Assembly: GCA_964423205.1 (NCBI GenBank)
Contig: CAYRDX010000017.1
Span: 6,817 to 70,816 of the forward strand
Length of the DNA stretch: 64,000 nucleotides
Direction: 5' to 3'
From: UBA6168 sp964423205
GTDB taxonomy: Bacteria > Bacteroidota > Bacteroidia > Chitinophagales > Saprospiraceae
Part shown: piece after piece, positions 43,777-53,416 of the stretch
How the letters are laid out: each line of letters opens with the position of its first letter
Numbering within the stretch: the first letter of the stretch is position 1
Program-made: the position numbers and the translations under genes
Notes under the pieces: generated by a model
Databases searched by the model: none
Told to the model about the DNA's origin: nothing
Seen by the model: only the letters and a program-made list of their open reading frames with translations

Positions 43777-44754
43777 ATGTTTACCATGAAGCATTTTCTG
43801 AAAACAACTCTGATTGTTTTACCAGCAATTTTATTGCTCACTAATTGCACCAAAGAAGACGACGTTACCTCTAAAGGCACAGTAAATTTTGAAATCACGG
43901 ACGGGCCAACTGACGATCCTAATGTAAAAGGAGCATTTGTAACCGTTACTGAAGTTCGGGTTGATGGCAAGGCCATCAGCAATTTCTCAGGAAAGCAAAC
44001 CATTGATTTAATGGCCTACCAAAATGGAGAGACTAAAGCCTTGGGTCTTGCAGAACTGAAATCAGGTACATATAGTAATGTAGAACTGGTTTTGGACTAT
44101 CAAAAAGACGCCAACGGAAACTCCCCGGGATGTTATGTGCTGACTACCGATAACGCGAAACACGCTCTGAATGCCACTTCCCAAAACACAGGGGTTGTTA
44201 AAATTAATTCCGGGAATTTTGAAGTGCAGGAAAACAGCACGACCAATGTCGTACTGGATTTTGACCTGCGCAAATGTATTCGCTACCAGGAAAAACCTAC
44301 TACCAACGATCAATATGATTTCGTGACTGAAGGCGAAATGAATGCTTCGTTGAGATTGATTGCCAAGGCAAAGGCTGGTAAAATTTCCGGAAATGTACAG
44401 GACAATGCCGGCATTGCTGGTAGTAAGATTATAGTCTATGCTTATAAAAAAGGGCAGTTCAACAAGAGTACTGAAGTAAAAGGCCAGGGAGCAAGCAACA
44501 TAACTTTTAAAAATGCCGTCACCAGCGCAACCGTCAACGGACAAGGCAACTATACGCTGGCGTTTATGGAAGAGGGCGATTATGAGCTCCACTTCTTTGG
44601 TTACGAAGACAAGGACAAGGATGGAAAGCTTGAAATTAAAGGTGAGTTAGTGCTGAATATAGTCGGGGGTGTCGGCTTGAACCTGAACAACCTGAATGTA
44701 AAAGCAAACAGTACAATTTCTGCATCCGTACTCGTTACGGGCATTATCCCATAA
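43777..44754 (+). CDS. DUF4382 lipoprotein
   Basis: 325 residues. The signal ends in lipobox LTNC (about residue 23). The DUF4382 pattern follows: GTVNFEITDGPTDDPNVKGA, FVTVTEVRVDG, IDLMAYQNGETKALGLAEL, GTYSNVELVLDY. The second half is a carboxypeptidase-regulatory-like module (KISGNVQDNAGIAGSKIIVY). Found on the surface of many Bacteroidota; role unknown. ATG at 43786 is an alternative start. The Asp-rich DKDKDGKLE element near the end may bind calcium. Confidence 0.88.
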   Translation: MFTMKHFLKTTLIVLPAILLLTNCTKEDDVTSKGTVNFEITDGPTDDPNVKGAFVTVTEVRVDGKAISNFSGKQTIDLMAYQNGETKALGLAELKSGTYSNVELVLDYQKDANGNSPGCYVLTTDNAKHALNATSQNTGVVKINSGNFEVQENSTTNVVLDFDLRKCIRYQEKPTTNDQYDFVTEGEMNASLRLIAKAKAGKISGNVQDNAGIAGSKIIVYAYKKGQFNKSTEVKGQGASNITFKNAVTSATVNGQGNYTLAFMEEGDYELHFFGYEDKDKDGKLEIKGELVLNIVGGVGLNLNNLNVKANSTISASVLVTGIIP

Positions 44755-44792
44755 GCTGGTTTGTTCAGTTGAAGCCTTTCTAAATTAAGGTT

Positions 44793-44826
44793 AAGAAGGG
44801 GACCTTTGTTGTCTCCTTCTTTTTTC
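44793..44826. terminator. Terminator between convergent DUF4382 and EEP genes
   Basis: AAGAAGGGGAC (44793-44803) pairs with GTCTCCTTCTT (44811-44821) with one G-U pair, then a T-run. Confidence 0.85.
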
Positions 44827-45660
44827 TTAAAATTTTACTTTAGTCATTACGGGCAGATGGTCGCTGGGATAATACGTACCGTCATTATCCCTGATAATGT
44901 CAAAAGACAATGGTTTTATTTTTTTGGAAAGAAAGATGTAATCAATTCTGTTGCAGACATCACTTTTTACTGAAAAGCCTGTAAAGGTGCACGCCGTTTC
45001 AGCCTGACCGGAAAATGTATCATATACCTTCCAATCTCGGTTATTGACAATTTCACCATAAGGAGCTTCGTCGGGTTTAAAATTGAAATCACCCATCAAG
45101 ACAAAAGGTAATCTTCCACTTATCTCAGGTATCTTTTTGCGAAGCAGTAATACGCTGTTTCGCCGTGCCTCTTTCCCTTTATGGTCGAAATGGGTGTTGA
45201 ACACAAGAAATACTTTACCGGTATTGCGTGACTTCAATTTCACCCAGGTGCATACCCGCGTAATGGCAGCGTCCCAATCTTTGCTTCCGGGGATTTCGGG
45301 TGTTTTGGATAGCCAAAAGGTTCCGCTTTCGACTCCTTCAAACATATTTTTTCGATAGTAGATGGCGCAGAACTCGCCCTTTGATTTCCCGTCATCCCGA
45401 CCAACCCCGACATGTGCGTATTCAGCAAGGGACGTGGCAATGTCAGTGACCTGATTCGGAAGGGCTTCCTGGGTGCCAATGACGTCAGGGTTATATTTCC
45501 TTAGCAAGTCAACCACTTTATGGCTGCGCAGCCCCCATTGGTTTGGTCCGTCGGCAGGGGTATCGAGGCGGATATTATAGGTCATCAGTTTCAGGGTGTC
45601 CGCACTATGTGCCGGGGAAAAACCCATCAGGCAAAAGGCAATAAAAATTATAATGCGCAT
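44827..45660 (-). CDS. Exported endonuclease/exonuclease/phosphatase family protein
   Basis: 277 residues with a signal peptide (IIIFIAFCLMGFSPAHSA). The EEP fold shows in LMTYNIRLD, VIGTQEAL (catalytic Glu), NTHFDHKG, FVLMGDFNFKPDEAPYG and DYIFLSKKI with terminal PSDHLPVMTKVKF (catalytic His). Metal-dependent phosphodiesterase or phosphatase; export points to an extracellular or periplasmic substrate such as a lipid headgroup, nucleotide or phosphodiester. All key residues are present. Confidence 0.93.
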   Translation of the reverse strand: MRIIIFIAFCLMGFSPAHSADTLKLMTYNIRLDTPADGPNQWGLRSHKVVDLLRKYNPDVIGTQEALPNQVTDIATSLAEYAHVGVGRDDGKSKGEFCAIYYRKNMFEGVESGTFWLSKTPEIPGSKDWDAAITRVCTWVKLKSRNTGKVFLVFNTHFDHKGKEARRNSVLLLRKKIPEISGRLPFVLMGDFNFKPDEAPYGEIVNNRDWKVYDTFSGQAETACTFTGFSVKSDVCNRIDYIFLSKKIKPLSFDIIRDNDGTYYPSDHLPVMTKVKF

Positions 45661-45772
45661 GATTTTTACTTTTGGGAAAGGTAAGATTTGTTCGCAGAAT
45701 CAATGGCTATTACACCATGCCTTCTTTAGTGAATTGCACTACATTTGCCCAAAATCATACAGGCAGTAAATT

Positions 45773-47215
45773 ATGAACGATTCCAGACGCGCTTCAACCC
45801 GGCTGCTTCGCATGAGACGGGTAGTTGAATACCAGACCAGGATTATTTTTTTCCTGAGCTCCATTCTGGTTGCGCTTTTCCTTACACATCAACTCGGCGA
45901 TCCCTCATTCAGCGAAACACAGAATTATGTAATGTTTCTTCTGTTTTTTTCTGTGGGCTTGTGGGTTACGGAAGCTGTTCCGCCTTTTGCTGTAGGTATA
46001 ATGATTGTTGGCTTTCTCGTGTTTTTCCTCGGCAGCGATTATTTCAATACCCAACCCGAAAGCGTCAAAAAGTACGTCAACACCTGGTCGGATTCTGTTA
46101 TCTGGCTATTGCTTGGCGGCTTCTTTCTGGCGGAAGGCATGAAAAAGGCCGGGCTGGATGTATCGCTGTTCCGGTTTACCATTACCCGCTTTGGCACTAA
46201 ACCTGAAAAGTTATTGCTCGGCATCATGCTGACCACCTGTGTAATTTCCATGGTCATGTCCAATACGGCAACATGCGCCATGATGCTTGCCATGATTTCA
46301 CCCCTGCTTTTGGGTCTCGACAAAGAGGCCAACTTCTCCAAAGCCTTACTGTTAGGCATAGCAGCGGCTGCTACCTTAGGGGGAATGGGCACCATTATCG
46401 GTTCTCCGCCCAATGCCATTGCTGTTGGTTCATTGGAAACGCTGGGTATTAAAATAAGCTTTACAGAATGGATGGTGTTTGGTGTGCCTATTGCACTCAC
46501 TCTGATGTATTTTACCTGGAAACTTTTGATTAGAAAATATCCAGCTGAAATCAAAGAAGTCGATCTGAGTCTCATCCCCATGAGCGACATTCACGAAGAC
46601 GAAGACGAAATAGACGTCGAAGCCCGAAAAATCAGGCGTCGCATCATGCTGGCTATATTAGGTATTACCGCAGCACTTTGGCTCACCAATAACTGGCATG
46701 GAATTCCCGTAGCCGCTGTTTCTGGCATTCCCATAATTCTCCTTACCATGCTGGGCATCATCAACGGTGATGATGTTAGGCAATTGCCATGGGAAACCCT
46801 GATGCTTGTGGCGGGAGGTCTTTCTCTCGGGTTGGCCATCAAGGAAACGGGTCTCGCTGCATATTTCATCACCAAACTCCAATACCTGGACCTTAACTTT
46901 TATCTGCTGCTTCTTGCCTTTGCATTGGTGACGGTGGCTTTGTCCAATGTGATGAGCAACACGGCTGCTGCAACAATCCTCACACCGGTAGCTGCTATCC
47001 TTGCAAGGGATAACCCTGTGATTCTTCCATTAATTATCGGCTTTTGTGCTTCCTGTGCATTCCTGTTGCCGGTAAGTACACCACCAAGCGCCATTGTTTT
47101 CAGTACAGGAAAATTGAAACAAGCGGATTTCCGTCATGCTGGCGTTATGATTGGTCTGGCAGGTCCTTTGATTATTATTTTATGGGTATTGGTCGTCAAT
47201 TTTCTTATTGGATAG
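45773..47215 (+). CDS. DASS/SLC13 family anion:sodium symporter
   Basis: 480 residues and about 11-12 helices. Two SNT substrate/sodium motifs occur, MVMSNTATCAMM and NVMSNTAAATIL, and the family blocks GGMGTIIGSPPNAIA and LPVSTPPSAIVFSTG. It imports a di- or tricarboxylate (or sulfate-type anion) with sodium at the inner membrane. The central acidic loop (HEDEDEIDVEARK) divides the two repeats. Substrate not resolvable. It stands between a divergent EEP gene and a convergent methyltransferase gene. Confidence 0.93.
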   Translation: MNDSRRASTRLLRMRRVVEYQTRIIFFLSSILVALFLTHQLGDPSFSETQNYVMFLLFFSVGLWVTEAVPPFAVGIMIVGFLVFFLGSDYFNTQPESVKKYVNTWSDSVIWLLLGGFFLAEGMKKAGLDVSLFRFTITRFGTKPEKLLLGIMLTTCVISMVMSNTATCAMMLAMISPLLLGLDKEANFSKALLLGIAAAATLGGMGTIIGSPPNAIAVGSLETLGIKISFTEWMVFGVPIALTLMYFTWKLLIRKYPAEIKEVDLSLIPMSDIHEDEDEIDVEARKIRRRIMLAILGITAALWLTNNWHGIPVAAVSGIPIILLTMLGIINGDDVRQLPWETLMLVAGGLSLGLAIKETGLAAYFITKLQYLDLNFYLLLLAFALVTVALSNVMSNTAAATILTPVAAILARDNPVILPLIIGFCASCAFLLPVSTPPSAIVFSTGKLKQADFRHAGVMIGLAGPLIIILWVLVVNFLIG

Positions 47216-47230
47216 TCATTTAAAAAGACT

Positions 47231-48400
47231 TCAATTTTCTTCTCTTCTGCTGCCTTCGTAGAGTTCGTACTCGAGCAGGCGACAGTCAATTTTGGCAGTG
47301 TAAAACTCAATGCGGCGTTTTGTCCGCAAGCCGATTTTCTTAGCCAGTTCGAGGTTTCCGGTAAAAATGTAACCCATGTAGCCGCCGCATTTTTGTTTCA
47401 AAAAATTTCCGATTCGGGCATAGGTGGCTTCCAGTTCCTTTTTATCGCCAAGCCGCTCACCGTATTCCGGGTTTAAAACAACCGCTCCACGATGGAACTC
47501 CGGAACCATGGTGTTTTCAAAATCACAAACTTCGAAATTGATGTATTGGTCCACACCGGCTGCTTTAGCGTTTATTCGGGCGACCTTAACCGCTTCCTCG
47601 CTGATATCGGAGGCTATGATTCTCAAATCATTCAACTCCTTAATTTGCTGCTCAAGCACCTTGCTTTCTCTAAGGTAGATACCCTCCCTGTATCCCTGGA
47701 CATGCATGAATGCATAATTTTCCCGCAACAATCCTGGCTTCCGGCCTGTGGCAATCATTGCTGCTTCAATAGCCAGTGTTCCCGACCCGCACATTGGGTT
47801 TACAAAAGGCGAACGACGGTCCCAGCGCGTAGCAAAAATGACTGACGAAGCCAGAGCCTCGAGCATGGGAGCCCTCCCCGGCAATTTGCGGTAACCATGT
47901 TTGGCCAGTGTTTCGCCGGATGTGTCGATGAAAATTTCAGCCTGTTTGTTTTTCCAGAAAAGATACACCACCGCTGAATCTAACGAAGGACCAGACTCTG
48001 GTCTCTTCCCGGTCTTTTCCCGAATCCTGTCCACAATGGCGTCTTTTACCTTGAGGTTTGCGAACAGATTGGTTTTGATACTTGGATGAAATACGTTGCT
48101 GGTTACAGAAAAATAAGTCTCCGGATAGAGGATGTTTTCCCAGGGTATTGGCAGTGTTGATTGATATAACTGATCTGGGCTGTTGCAGTTAAAATCTTTT
48201 ATGGAATACATCACCTGACTCGCGCAGCGCAAATTCAGATTGAGCCGGATGCAATCTTCCAGGGTGCCGCGCAGTTCGACCCCCGTCTGGAATGTGCGCA
48301 GGGTGCGAAATCCCAACGCCCGGATTTCCTGTTCCAGGTAGGGGGCCATCCATTTGTGGCAAGTGACTATGATGCGGCTGGGGATGCGGAAGGTTTGCAT
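47231..48400 (-). CDS. THUMP-domain class I rRNA methyltransferase (RlmL-like)
   Basis: 389 residues. N-terminal THUMP region (LGFRTLRTFQTGVELRGTLE, LRCASQVMYSIKDF) and a C-terminal Rossmann methyltransferase with FVNPMCGSGTLAIEAAMIA, IIASDISEEAVKVARINA and the catalytic NPEYGERLG (usual NPPYGERLG, so one Pro is Glu). The family methylates N2 of a guanine in 23S rRNA (G2445 in E. coli) or similar RNA. Full-length for the short Bacteroidota form, which lacks the second methyltransferase of E. coli RlmKL. Confidence 0.9.
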   Translation of the reverse strand: MQTFRIPSRIIVTCHKWMAPYLEQEIRALGFRTLRTFQTGVELRGTLEDCIRLNLNLRCASQVMYSIKDFNCNSPDQLYQSTLPIPWENILYPETYFSVTSNVFHPSIKTNLFANLKVKDAIVDRIREKTGKRPESGPSLDSAVVYLFWKNKQAEIFIDTSGETLAKHGYRKLPGRAPMLEALASSVIFATRWDRRSPFVNPMCGSGTLAIEAAMIATGRKPGLLRENYAFMHVQGYREGIYLRESKVLEQQIKELNDLRIIASDISEEAVKVARINAKAAGVDQYINFEVCDFENTMVPEFHRGAVVLNPEYGERLGDKKELEATYARIGNFLKQKCGGYMGYIFTGNLELAKKIGLRTKRRIEFYTAKIDCRLLEYELYEGSRREEN

Positions 48401-48584
48401 TTGTTCTTTTATTTAGATTTTTGCCAAAGGTAAGGAGAAGGGTGACCACAACCGGAATGCTTTACATGATTTCATGAAAGCCCAAACCTTTACAATGTGG
48501 AAAACTTAAGATTCAAGCCCGCTTCCCGCCCCCATTATTTGTTATTAATTTCGCCCATCTCTCAGTGAACATAAATCCAAGCCG

Positions 48585-51500
48585 ATGCCCTCTTTTTGCC
48601 ACTTACATTGCCACACACAGTACAGCCTGCTTGACGGTGCCGCCGACATCAAAAAGATGATGGCCAAAGCCAAGAAGGACGGGCAACTTGGCGTTGCACT
48701 TACCGACCACGGCAACATGTTCGGGGCATTTCAATTTGTCAATGAGGCCAATAAACAGGGTTTGAAACCAATCGTGGGTTGCGAATTCTACATCGTAAAC
48801 GACAGGCACAAAAAACAATTCCAGCGTTCCCGGGGTGAAGAAGACATCCGTTACCACCAATTGATACTGGCAAAAAACAGGAAGGGGTATGAGAACCTTT
48901 CCAAACTCTGCTCCCTCGGTTATATCGAAGGGCTGTATGGCAAATACCCAAGAATTGACAAAGAACTCATTGAACAGTATCACGAAGGGCTCATCGCCAC
49001 TTCCTGCTGCATCGGTGCAGAAATTCCACAGACCATCATACATAAAGGAGAAGAACAGGCGGAAGATCTGTTGAAATGGTGGCTGAATATTTTTGGCGAA
49101 GATTATTACATCGAATTGCAGCGGCACAGCGGAATGGAGGATATTGATGGGACCGGCATCAGCCAGGAGGATGTCAACCAGGTTTTGCTGCGCTTTGCCA
49201 AAAAGTACGACATCAAAGTTATATGCACCAACGACTCCCATTACATCGAGGAGGAAGACGCATCCCCACACGACATCTTGCTTTGTGTAAATACCAACAG
49301 CTTAATAACTGAAACTGAACGCTTCCGCTTTCCTTCCAGGGATTTTTATTTCAAAACGCAGGAGGAAATGAACACCCTGTTTCACGATATTCCGCAAAGC
49401 GTTGATTTCACTCAGGAAATCCTCGACAAGGTGGAACCGCTTAACCTCGTGCGGGATGTCATTCTACCAGCCTTCCCGCTTCCGGAAGGATTCCCCACTC
49501 AGGATGACTACCTGCGCCACCTTGCTTTTGAAGGGGCAGTGCGCCGATACGGGACCGTCAACTCCGAACTGGAGTCAAGGCTGAATTTTGAACTCGACGT
49601 CATCCGTCAGTCTGGATACCCGGGGTACTTCCTTATTGTACAGGATTTCACATCAGCGGCGAGAAAAATGGGAGTGACGGTTGGTCCGGGTCGGGGCTCT
49701 GCTGCAGGTTCTGCGGTAGCCTACTGCACCGGAATCACCAATGTGGACCCCATCAAATACGACCTGCTGTTTGAGCGCTTCCTCAATCCGGAGCGCATTA
49801 GCATGCCCGATATTGACATCGACTTCGACGACCGGGGGCGCGATCAGGTCATCAACTATGTTTTGGATAAATACGGCCGGAATCAGGTTGCCCAAATAGT
49901 TACTTATGGCACCATGGCCGCACGGTCGAGCTTGCGGGATGTGGGCCGTGTGATGGACATTCCGCTTTCAGAAGTGGATAAAGTGGCCAAATCTTTCCCT
50001 CATCAATTGAATACGACCCTTCAGGATGTGCTGGAATCTGACGAAGCAACGCTGAAGGAGAAGTTGAATGGTGAAGATTTGGAAAGGGCTGTGAATTTCC
50101 GCAAGCTTGCCGAAAGCGGGGACAAGATTGGACAAATGATTCAGAGCGCCCGGCAATTGGAAGGTTCCATCCGCAACACCGGCATACATGCCTGCGGGGT
50201 AGTTATTACGCCTGACGACATCACTAAATATGTACCTGTAACGGTTGCCAAAGACAACGACCTGCTCGTCAGTCAGTTTGACAACAGCGTGGCAGAAGCC
50301 GCCGGACTTTTAAAAATGGACTTCCTCGGACTGAAGACCCTGACCATCATTAAGGATGCGGTAAGAATTATCGAAGAAGTTTGGGGAGAAAAGATTGACC
50401 CGGATGAAATACCGCTCGAAGACGAAAAAACCTTCGAATTATTCCAGCGAGGCGAGACCATCGGCATATTCCAGTACGAAAGTGCCGGTATGCAGAAGCA
50501 CATGAAAGACCTCAAACCAACCACCTTCGACGACCTCATCGCCATGAATGCCCTGTACCGTCCGGGGCCATTGCAGTACATCCCCAACTTCATCGCACGC
50601 AAGCATGGCAGGGAAGCCATCACTTATGACCTGCCGGAAATGGAGGAGTATTTGGCCGACACCTACGGGATTTCAGTGTACCAGGAGCAGATCATGTTGC
50701 TGTCGCAAAAACTGGCCAATTTCACCAAAGGTGAAGCCGACATCCTGCGGAAAGCCATGGGTAAGAAGCAAAAGGACACCCTGGACAAGATGTTCGACAA
50801 ATTCATCGCCGGTTGCGAAAAGAACAATCACCCAATTGAAGTTTGTAAAAAAGTCTGGAAAGATTGGGAATCCTTTGCGAGCTACGCCTTCAACAAGTCA
50901 CATTCCACCTGTTATGCTTATGTGGCATTCCAGACCGCATACCTTAAAGCACACTACCCGGCAGCCTTCATGGCTTCCGTACTTTCGCACAACAAGGACA
51001 ACACCACAGACCTCAACAAATTCCTGCGGGAGTGCAAGCGCATGGGCATCACTGTACTCGGACCCGACATCAATGAGTCGGCATCCGATTTCACCGTGAA
51101 CAAGGAGGGGCATATCCGCTTTGGTCTTTCAGCACTGAAGGGAGTTGGCGAAGGCCCGGTAGAAGATATATTGAACGAAAGGGAAAGCAACGGGCCTTAT
51201 TCATCGGTATATGACTTTGTTTGCCGTCTGAACACCAAAGCCGCCAACAAAAAAGTTATGGAAAGCCTCGTTTTAGGGGGAGCATTAGAAGCTTTTGACA
51301 ACATACACCGCGCTCAGTATTTCGAAAAAAGCGGCAAGTACGATAGCTTCATTGAGCACATTCTTCGTTTTGGTTCGGAATACCAGCAAAGACAGGAAAG
51401 TGCTGCTATGTCTTTATTTGGAGACATCAGCGCCTTTGACATCCAGGAACCGGAACCGCCGGAAGCCCAGCCCTGGCCATTGGTTGACCTTCTGGAAAGA

Positions 51501-52112
51501 GAAAAAGAAGTAACCGGCATTTACATTTCCGGCCATCCCCTCGATGATTACCGCATGGAGGTGGAGGCCCTGACCTCCTGTTCTCTGGAACAGTTGGAAG
51601 AACACAAAGGGAAGACCGTGAAAATTGCAGGCATCGTCACCAAAGTCTCACACCGCATTAGTCAGAAAGGAACTGGGTATGGATATTTTACCATCCAGGA
51701 TTACAACAGCTCGTTCGAGTTCCCACTGTTCAGTGACGACTATGTAAAGTTTAAGGGCTTTTTTGAACCGGGGAATTGTGTGTTTATAACCGGAACTTAT
51801 GAGGCGCGATTCAACAGCGTGGACGAATTCCAGCTCAGAGTCAAAGAAGTAACATTACTTGAAAACGCCGGTAAGTTTCATGCTTCAGAAATTGAGGTAA
51901 GGCTTCCTATTGAAACCATTAATGAGGAGCTTATTGGTTCTCTTGATAAAATTGTCAAAACACACAAAGGCAAACATCACCTGCGATTTATCCTTATCGA
52001 TTATAACAATAAAACTAGTTTGAACCTCCTTTCGAAATCGAGAAAGGTAAATGTTGACAACGACCTGGCGTCGAAGTTGGCTGATTTAAATATTGACTTT
52101 AAGATTAATTAG
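48585..52112 (+). CDS. dnaE: DNA polymerase III subunit alpha
   Basis: 1175 residues. PHP domain at the N-terminus (HCHTQYSLLDGA), GPGRGSAAGS, palm active site PDIDIDFDDRGRD (408-420) with the two catalytic Asp, the fingers region FNKSHSTCYAYVAFQTAYLK, helix-hairpin part and a C-terminal OB fold (VKIAGIVTKVSHRISQKGTG). It is the replicative polymerase catalytic subunit. It runs tail to tail with dnaN, 9 bp between stop codons, with no hairpin room between them. Confidence 0.98.
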   Translation: MPSFCHLHCHTQYSLLDGAADIKKMMAKAKKDGQLGVALTDHGNMFGAFQFVNEANKQGLKPIVGCEFYIVNDRHKKQFQRSRGEEDIRYHQLILAKNRKGYENLSKLCSLGYIEGLYGKYPRIDKELIEQYHEGLIATSCCIGAEIPQTIIHKGEEQAEDLLKWWLNIFGEDYYIELQRHSGMEDIDGTGISQEDVNQVLLRFAKKYDIKVICTNDSHYIEEEDASPHDILLCVNTNSLITETERFRFPSRDFYFKTQEEMNTLFHDIPQSVDFTQEILDKVEPLNLVRDVILPAFPLPEGFPTQDDYLRHLAFEGAVRRYGTVNSELESRLNFELDVIRQSGYPGYFLIVQDFTSAARKMGVTVGPGRGSAAGSAVAYCTGITNVDPIKYDLLFERFLNPERISMPDIDIDFDDRGRDQVINYVLDKYGRNQVAQIVTYGTMAARSSLRDVGRVMDIPLSEVDKVAKSFPHQLNTTLQDVLESDEATLKEKLNGEDLERAVNFRKLAESGDKIGQMIQSARQLEGSIRNTGIHACGVVITPDDITKYVPVTVAKDNDLLVSQFDNSVAEAAGLLKMDFLGLKTLTIIKDAVRIIEEVWGEKIDPDEIPLEDEKTFELFQRGETIGIFQYESAGMQKHMKDLKPTTFDDLIAMNALYRPGPLQYIPNFIARKHGREAITYDLPEMEEYLADTYGISVYQEQIMLLSQKLANFTKGEADILRKAMGKKQKDTLDKMFDKFIAGCEKNNHPIEVCKKVWKDWESFASYAFNKSHSTCYAYVAFQTAYLKAHYPAAFMASVLSHNKDNTTDLNKFLRECKRMGITVLGPDINESASDFTVNKEGHIRFGLSALKGVGEGPVEDILNERESNGPYSSVYDFVCRLNTKAANKKVMESLVLGGALEAFDNIHRAQYFEKSGKYDSFIEHILRFGSEYQQRQESAAMSLFGDISAFDIQEPEPPEAQPWPLVDLLEREKEVTGIYISGHPLDDYRMEVEALTSCSLEQLEEHKGKTVKIAGIVTKVSHRISQKGTGYGYFTIQDYNSSFEFPLFSDDYVKFKGFFEPGNCVFITGTYEARFNSVDEFQLRVKEVTLLENAGKFHASEIEVRLPIETINEELIGSLDKIVKTHKGKHHLRFILIDYNNKTSLNLLSKSRKVNVDNDLASKLADLNIDFKIN

Positions 52113-52121
52113 GTGCTGCTT

Positions 52122-53237
52122 TTATTGGCTGAGCATAACCGGCATCACCAGCATGAGAATATCCTCTCCTTCCTTCTGTTCGAGAGGAAGTAAAATTCCA
52201 GCTCTCGATGGGGATGATAATTCCATCTTGACATCCTCTGACGTCAGAACTCCCAACATTTCAATCAGGAACTTGGCATTGAATCCAATAGTCAGCGGTT
52301 CGCCATTATATGTGCAAACGAGCTGTTCTGCCGCTTCATTGGAAAAATCGAGGTCCTGTGCTGAAACGGTGAGGCTGTTTTGCGCAATATCCAGTATGAC
52401 CTGATTCGTCGTTTTATTGGCGTAAATGGCAATGCGCCTGAGTGAACTTTGTAAATCCACACGCTTCAGGCTTAGGATATTCGGGTTGTCAACGGGAATG
52501 ACGGCATTGTAATCAGGGTACCTTGCATCAATCAGTCTGCAGGCTAAATGAGTATTGTCGAAAGTGAAAAATGCATTGGCTTTGTTAAAAGACATTTCCA
52601 CCGTTCCCTCGGAGGGCAGTGCGTTTTTCAATAAATTGAGCGCCTTCTTGGGAATGATGAAAGAGGTAGCAACCTCGGTGTCCAAGTTGTGAAATGCATA
52701 CCTCACCAGTTTATGAGCGTCAGTGGAAACGAATGTTATCTTTTTAAAGTCAACTAGTACATATACTCCCGTCATCGCTGGCCGCAAGTCGTCATTACTT
52801 GTTGCAAAGAGTGTTTTATTAATGGCCTGAGAAAGGGCGTCCACTGGCAATTGAATGGTGTCCACTTTATCAGACTCGGGGACTCTGGGATAATCTTGTC
52901 CATTCTCACCGGCTAATCTGTATTTACCATACGCTGAGGTAATGGTGATACCAAACGTTTCTTCTTCCACAGCAATGGTAATGGGTTGCTCAGGTAGTGC
53001 CTTCAGGGTGTCAAGTAATATTTTTGCAGGCACCGCAACCATTCCATCTCCGTCACTCATTACTAGTACCTTGTTAACGATGGATGTTTCAAGGTCTGTC
53101 GCAGCAATAATGAGCTCATTTTTCTTTACAGTAAAAAGAAAGTCATCGAGAATCGGGAGAACTGGAGTGGAGGAAATTGCGCCGCTGGCTACCTGGAGTT
53201 GTTTGAGTAATTCTGTGGAAGAAACGCTGAATTTCAT
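52122..53237 (-). CDS. dnaN: DNA polymerase III beta sliding clamp
   Basis: 371 residues, with the three-domain clamp pattern: MKFSVSSTELLKQLQVASGA, VPAKILLDTLKALPE, YRLAGENGQDYPRVP, AINKTLFATSNDDLRPAMTG and the terminal LVMPVMLSQ (usual PMRL-type end). It forms the ring that tethers polymerase III to DNA. It is not with dnaA/oriC here; instead its 3' end faces dnaE. This does not mark the replication origin in the usual way. Confidence 0.98.
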   Translation of the reverse strand: MKFSVSSTELLKQLQVASGAISSTPVLPILDDFLFTVKKNELIIAATDLETSIVNKVLVMSDGDGMVAVPAKILLDTLKALPEQPITIAVEEETFGITITSAYGKYRLAGENGQDYPRVPESDKVDTIQLPVDALSQAINKTLFATSNDDLRPAMTGVYVLVDFKKITFVSTDAHKLVRYAFHNLDTEVATSFIIPKKALNLLKNALPSEGTVEMSFNKANAFFTFDNTHLACRLIDARYPDYNAVIPVDNPNILSLKRVDLQSSLRRIAIYANKTTNQVILDIAQNSLTVSAQDLDFSNEAAEQLVCTYNGEPLTIGFNAKFLIEMLGVLTSEDVKMELSSPSRAGILLPLEQKEGEDILMLVMPVMLSQ

Positions 53238-53416
53238 GAATGCTTATATTTAGTTGGTTAGGGCAAAAATAAGTGATGTTCAATATTTGCCATACAAAAG
53301 TAACTAACAGAATGTGTAAAAGCTCTTTTTGCGAAAGCTGTTATATTCACGGATTAAAATGAATTCATCAGTCGCTAAAAGCCCTGATTAATACACGCCC
53401 AAAATCAACGCAATCT

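Noticed and set aside
48603..49271. 222-codon minus-strand open frame
   Set aside because: It is antisense to the PHP domain of dnaE and follows from the codon pattern of that gene.
52122..53237. dnaN considered as a marker of the replication origin
   Set aside because: No dnaA gene, DnaA-box cluster or AT-rich unwinding region was seen nearby, and the neighbour is dnaE.
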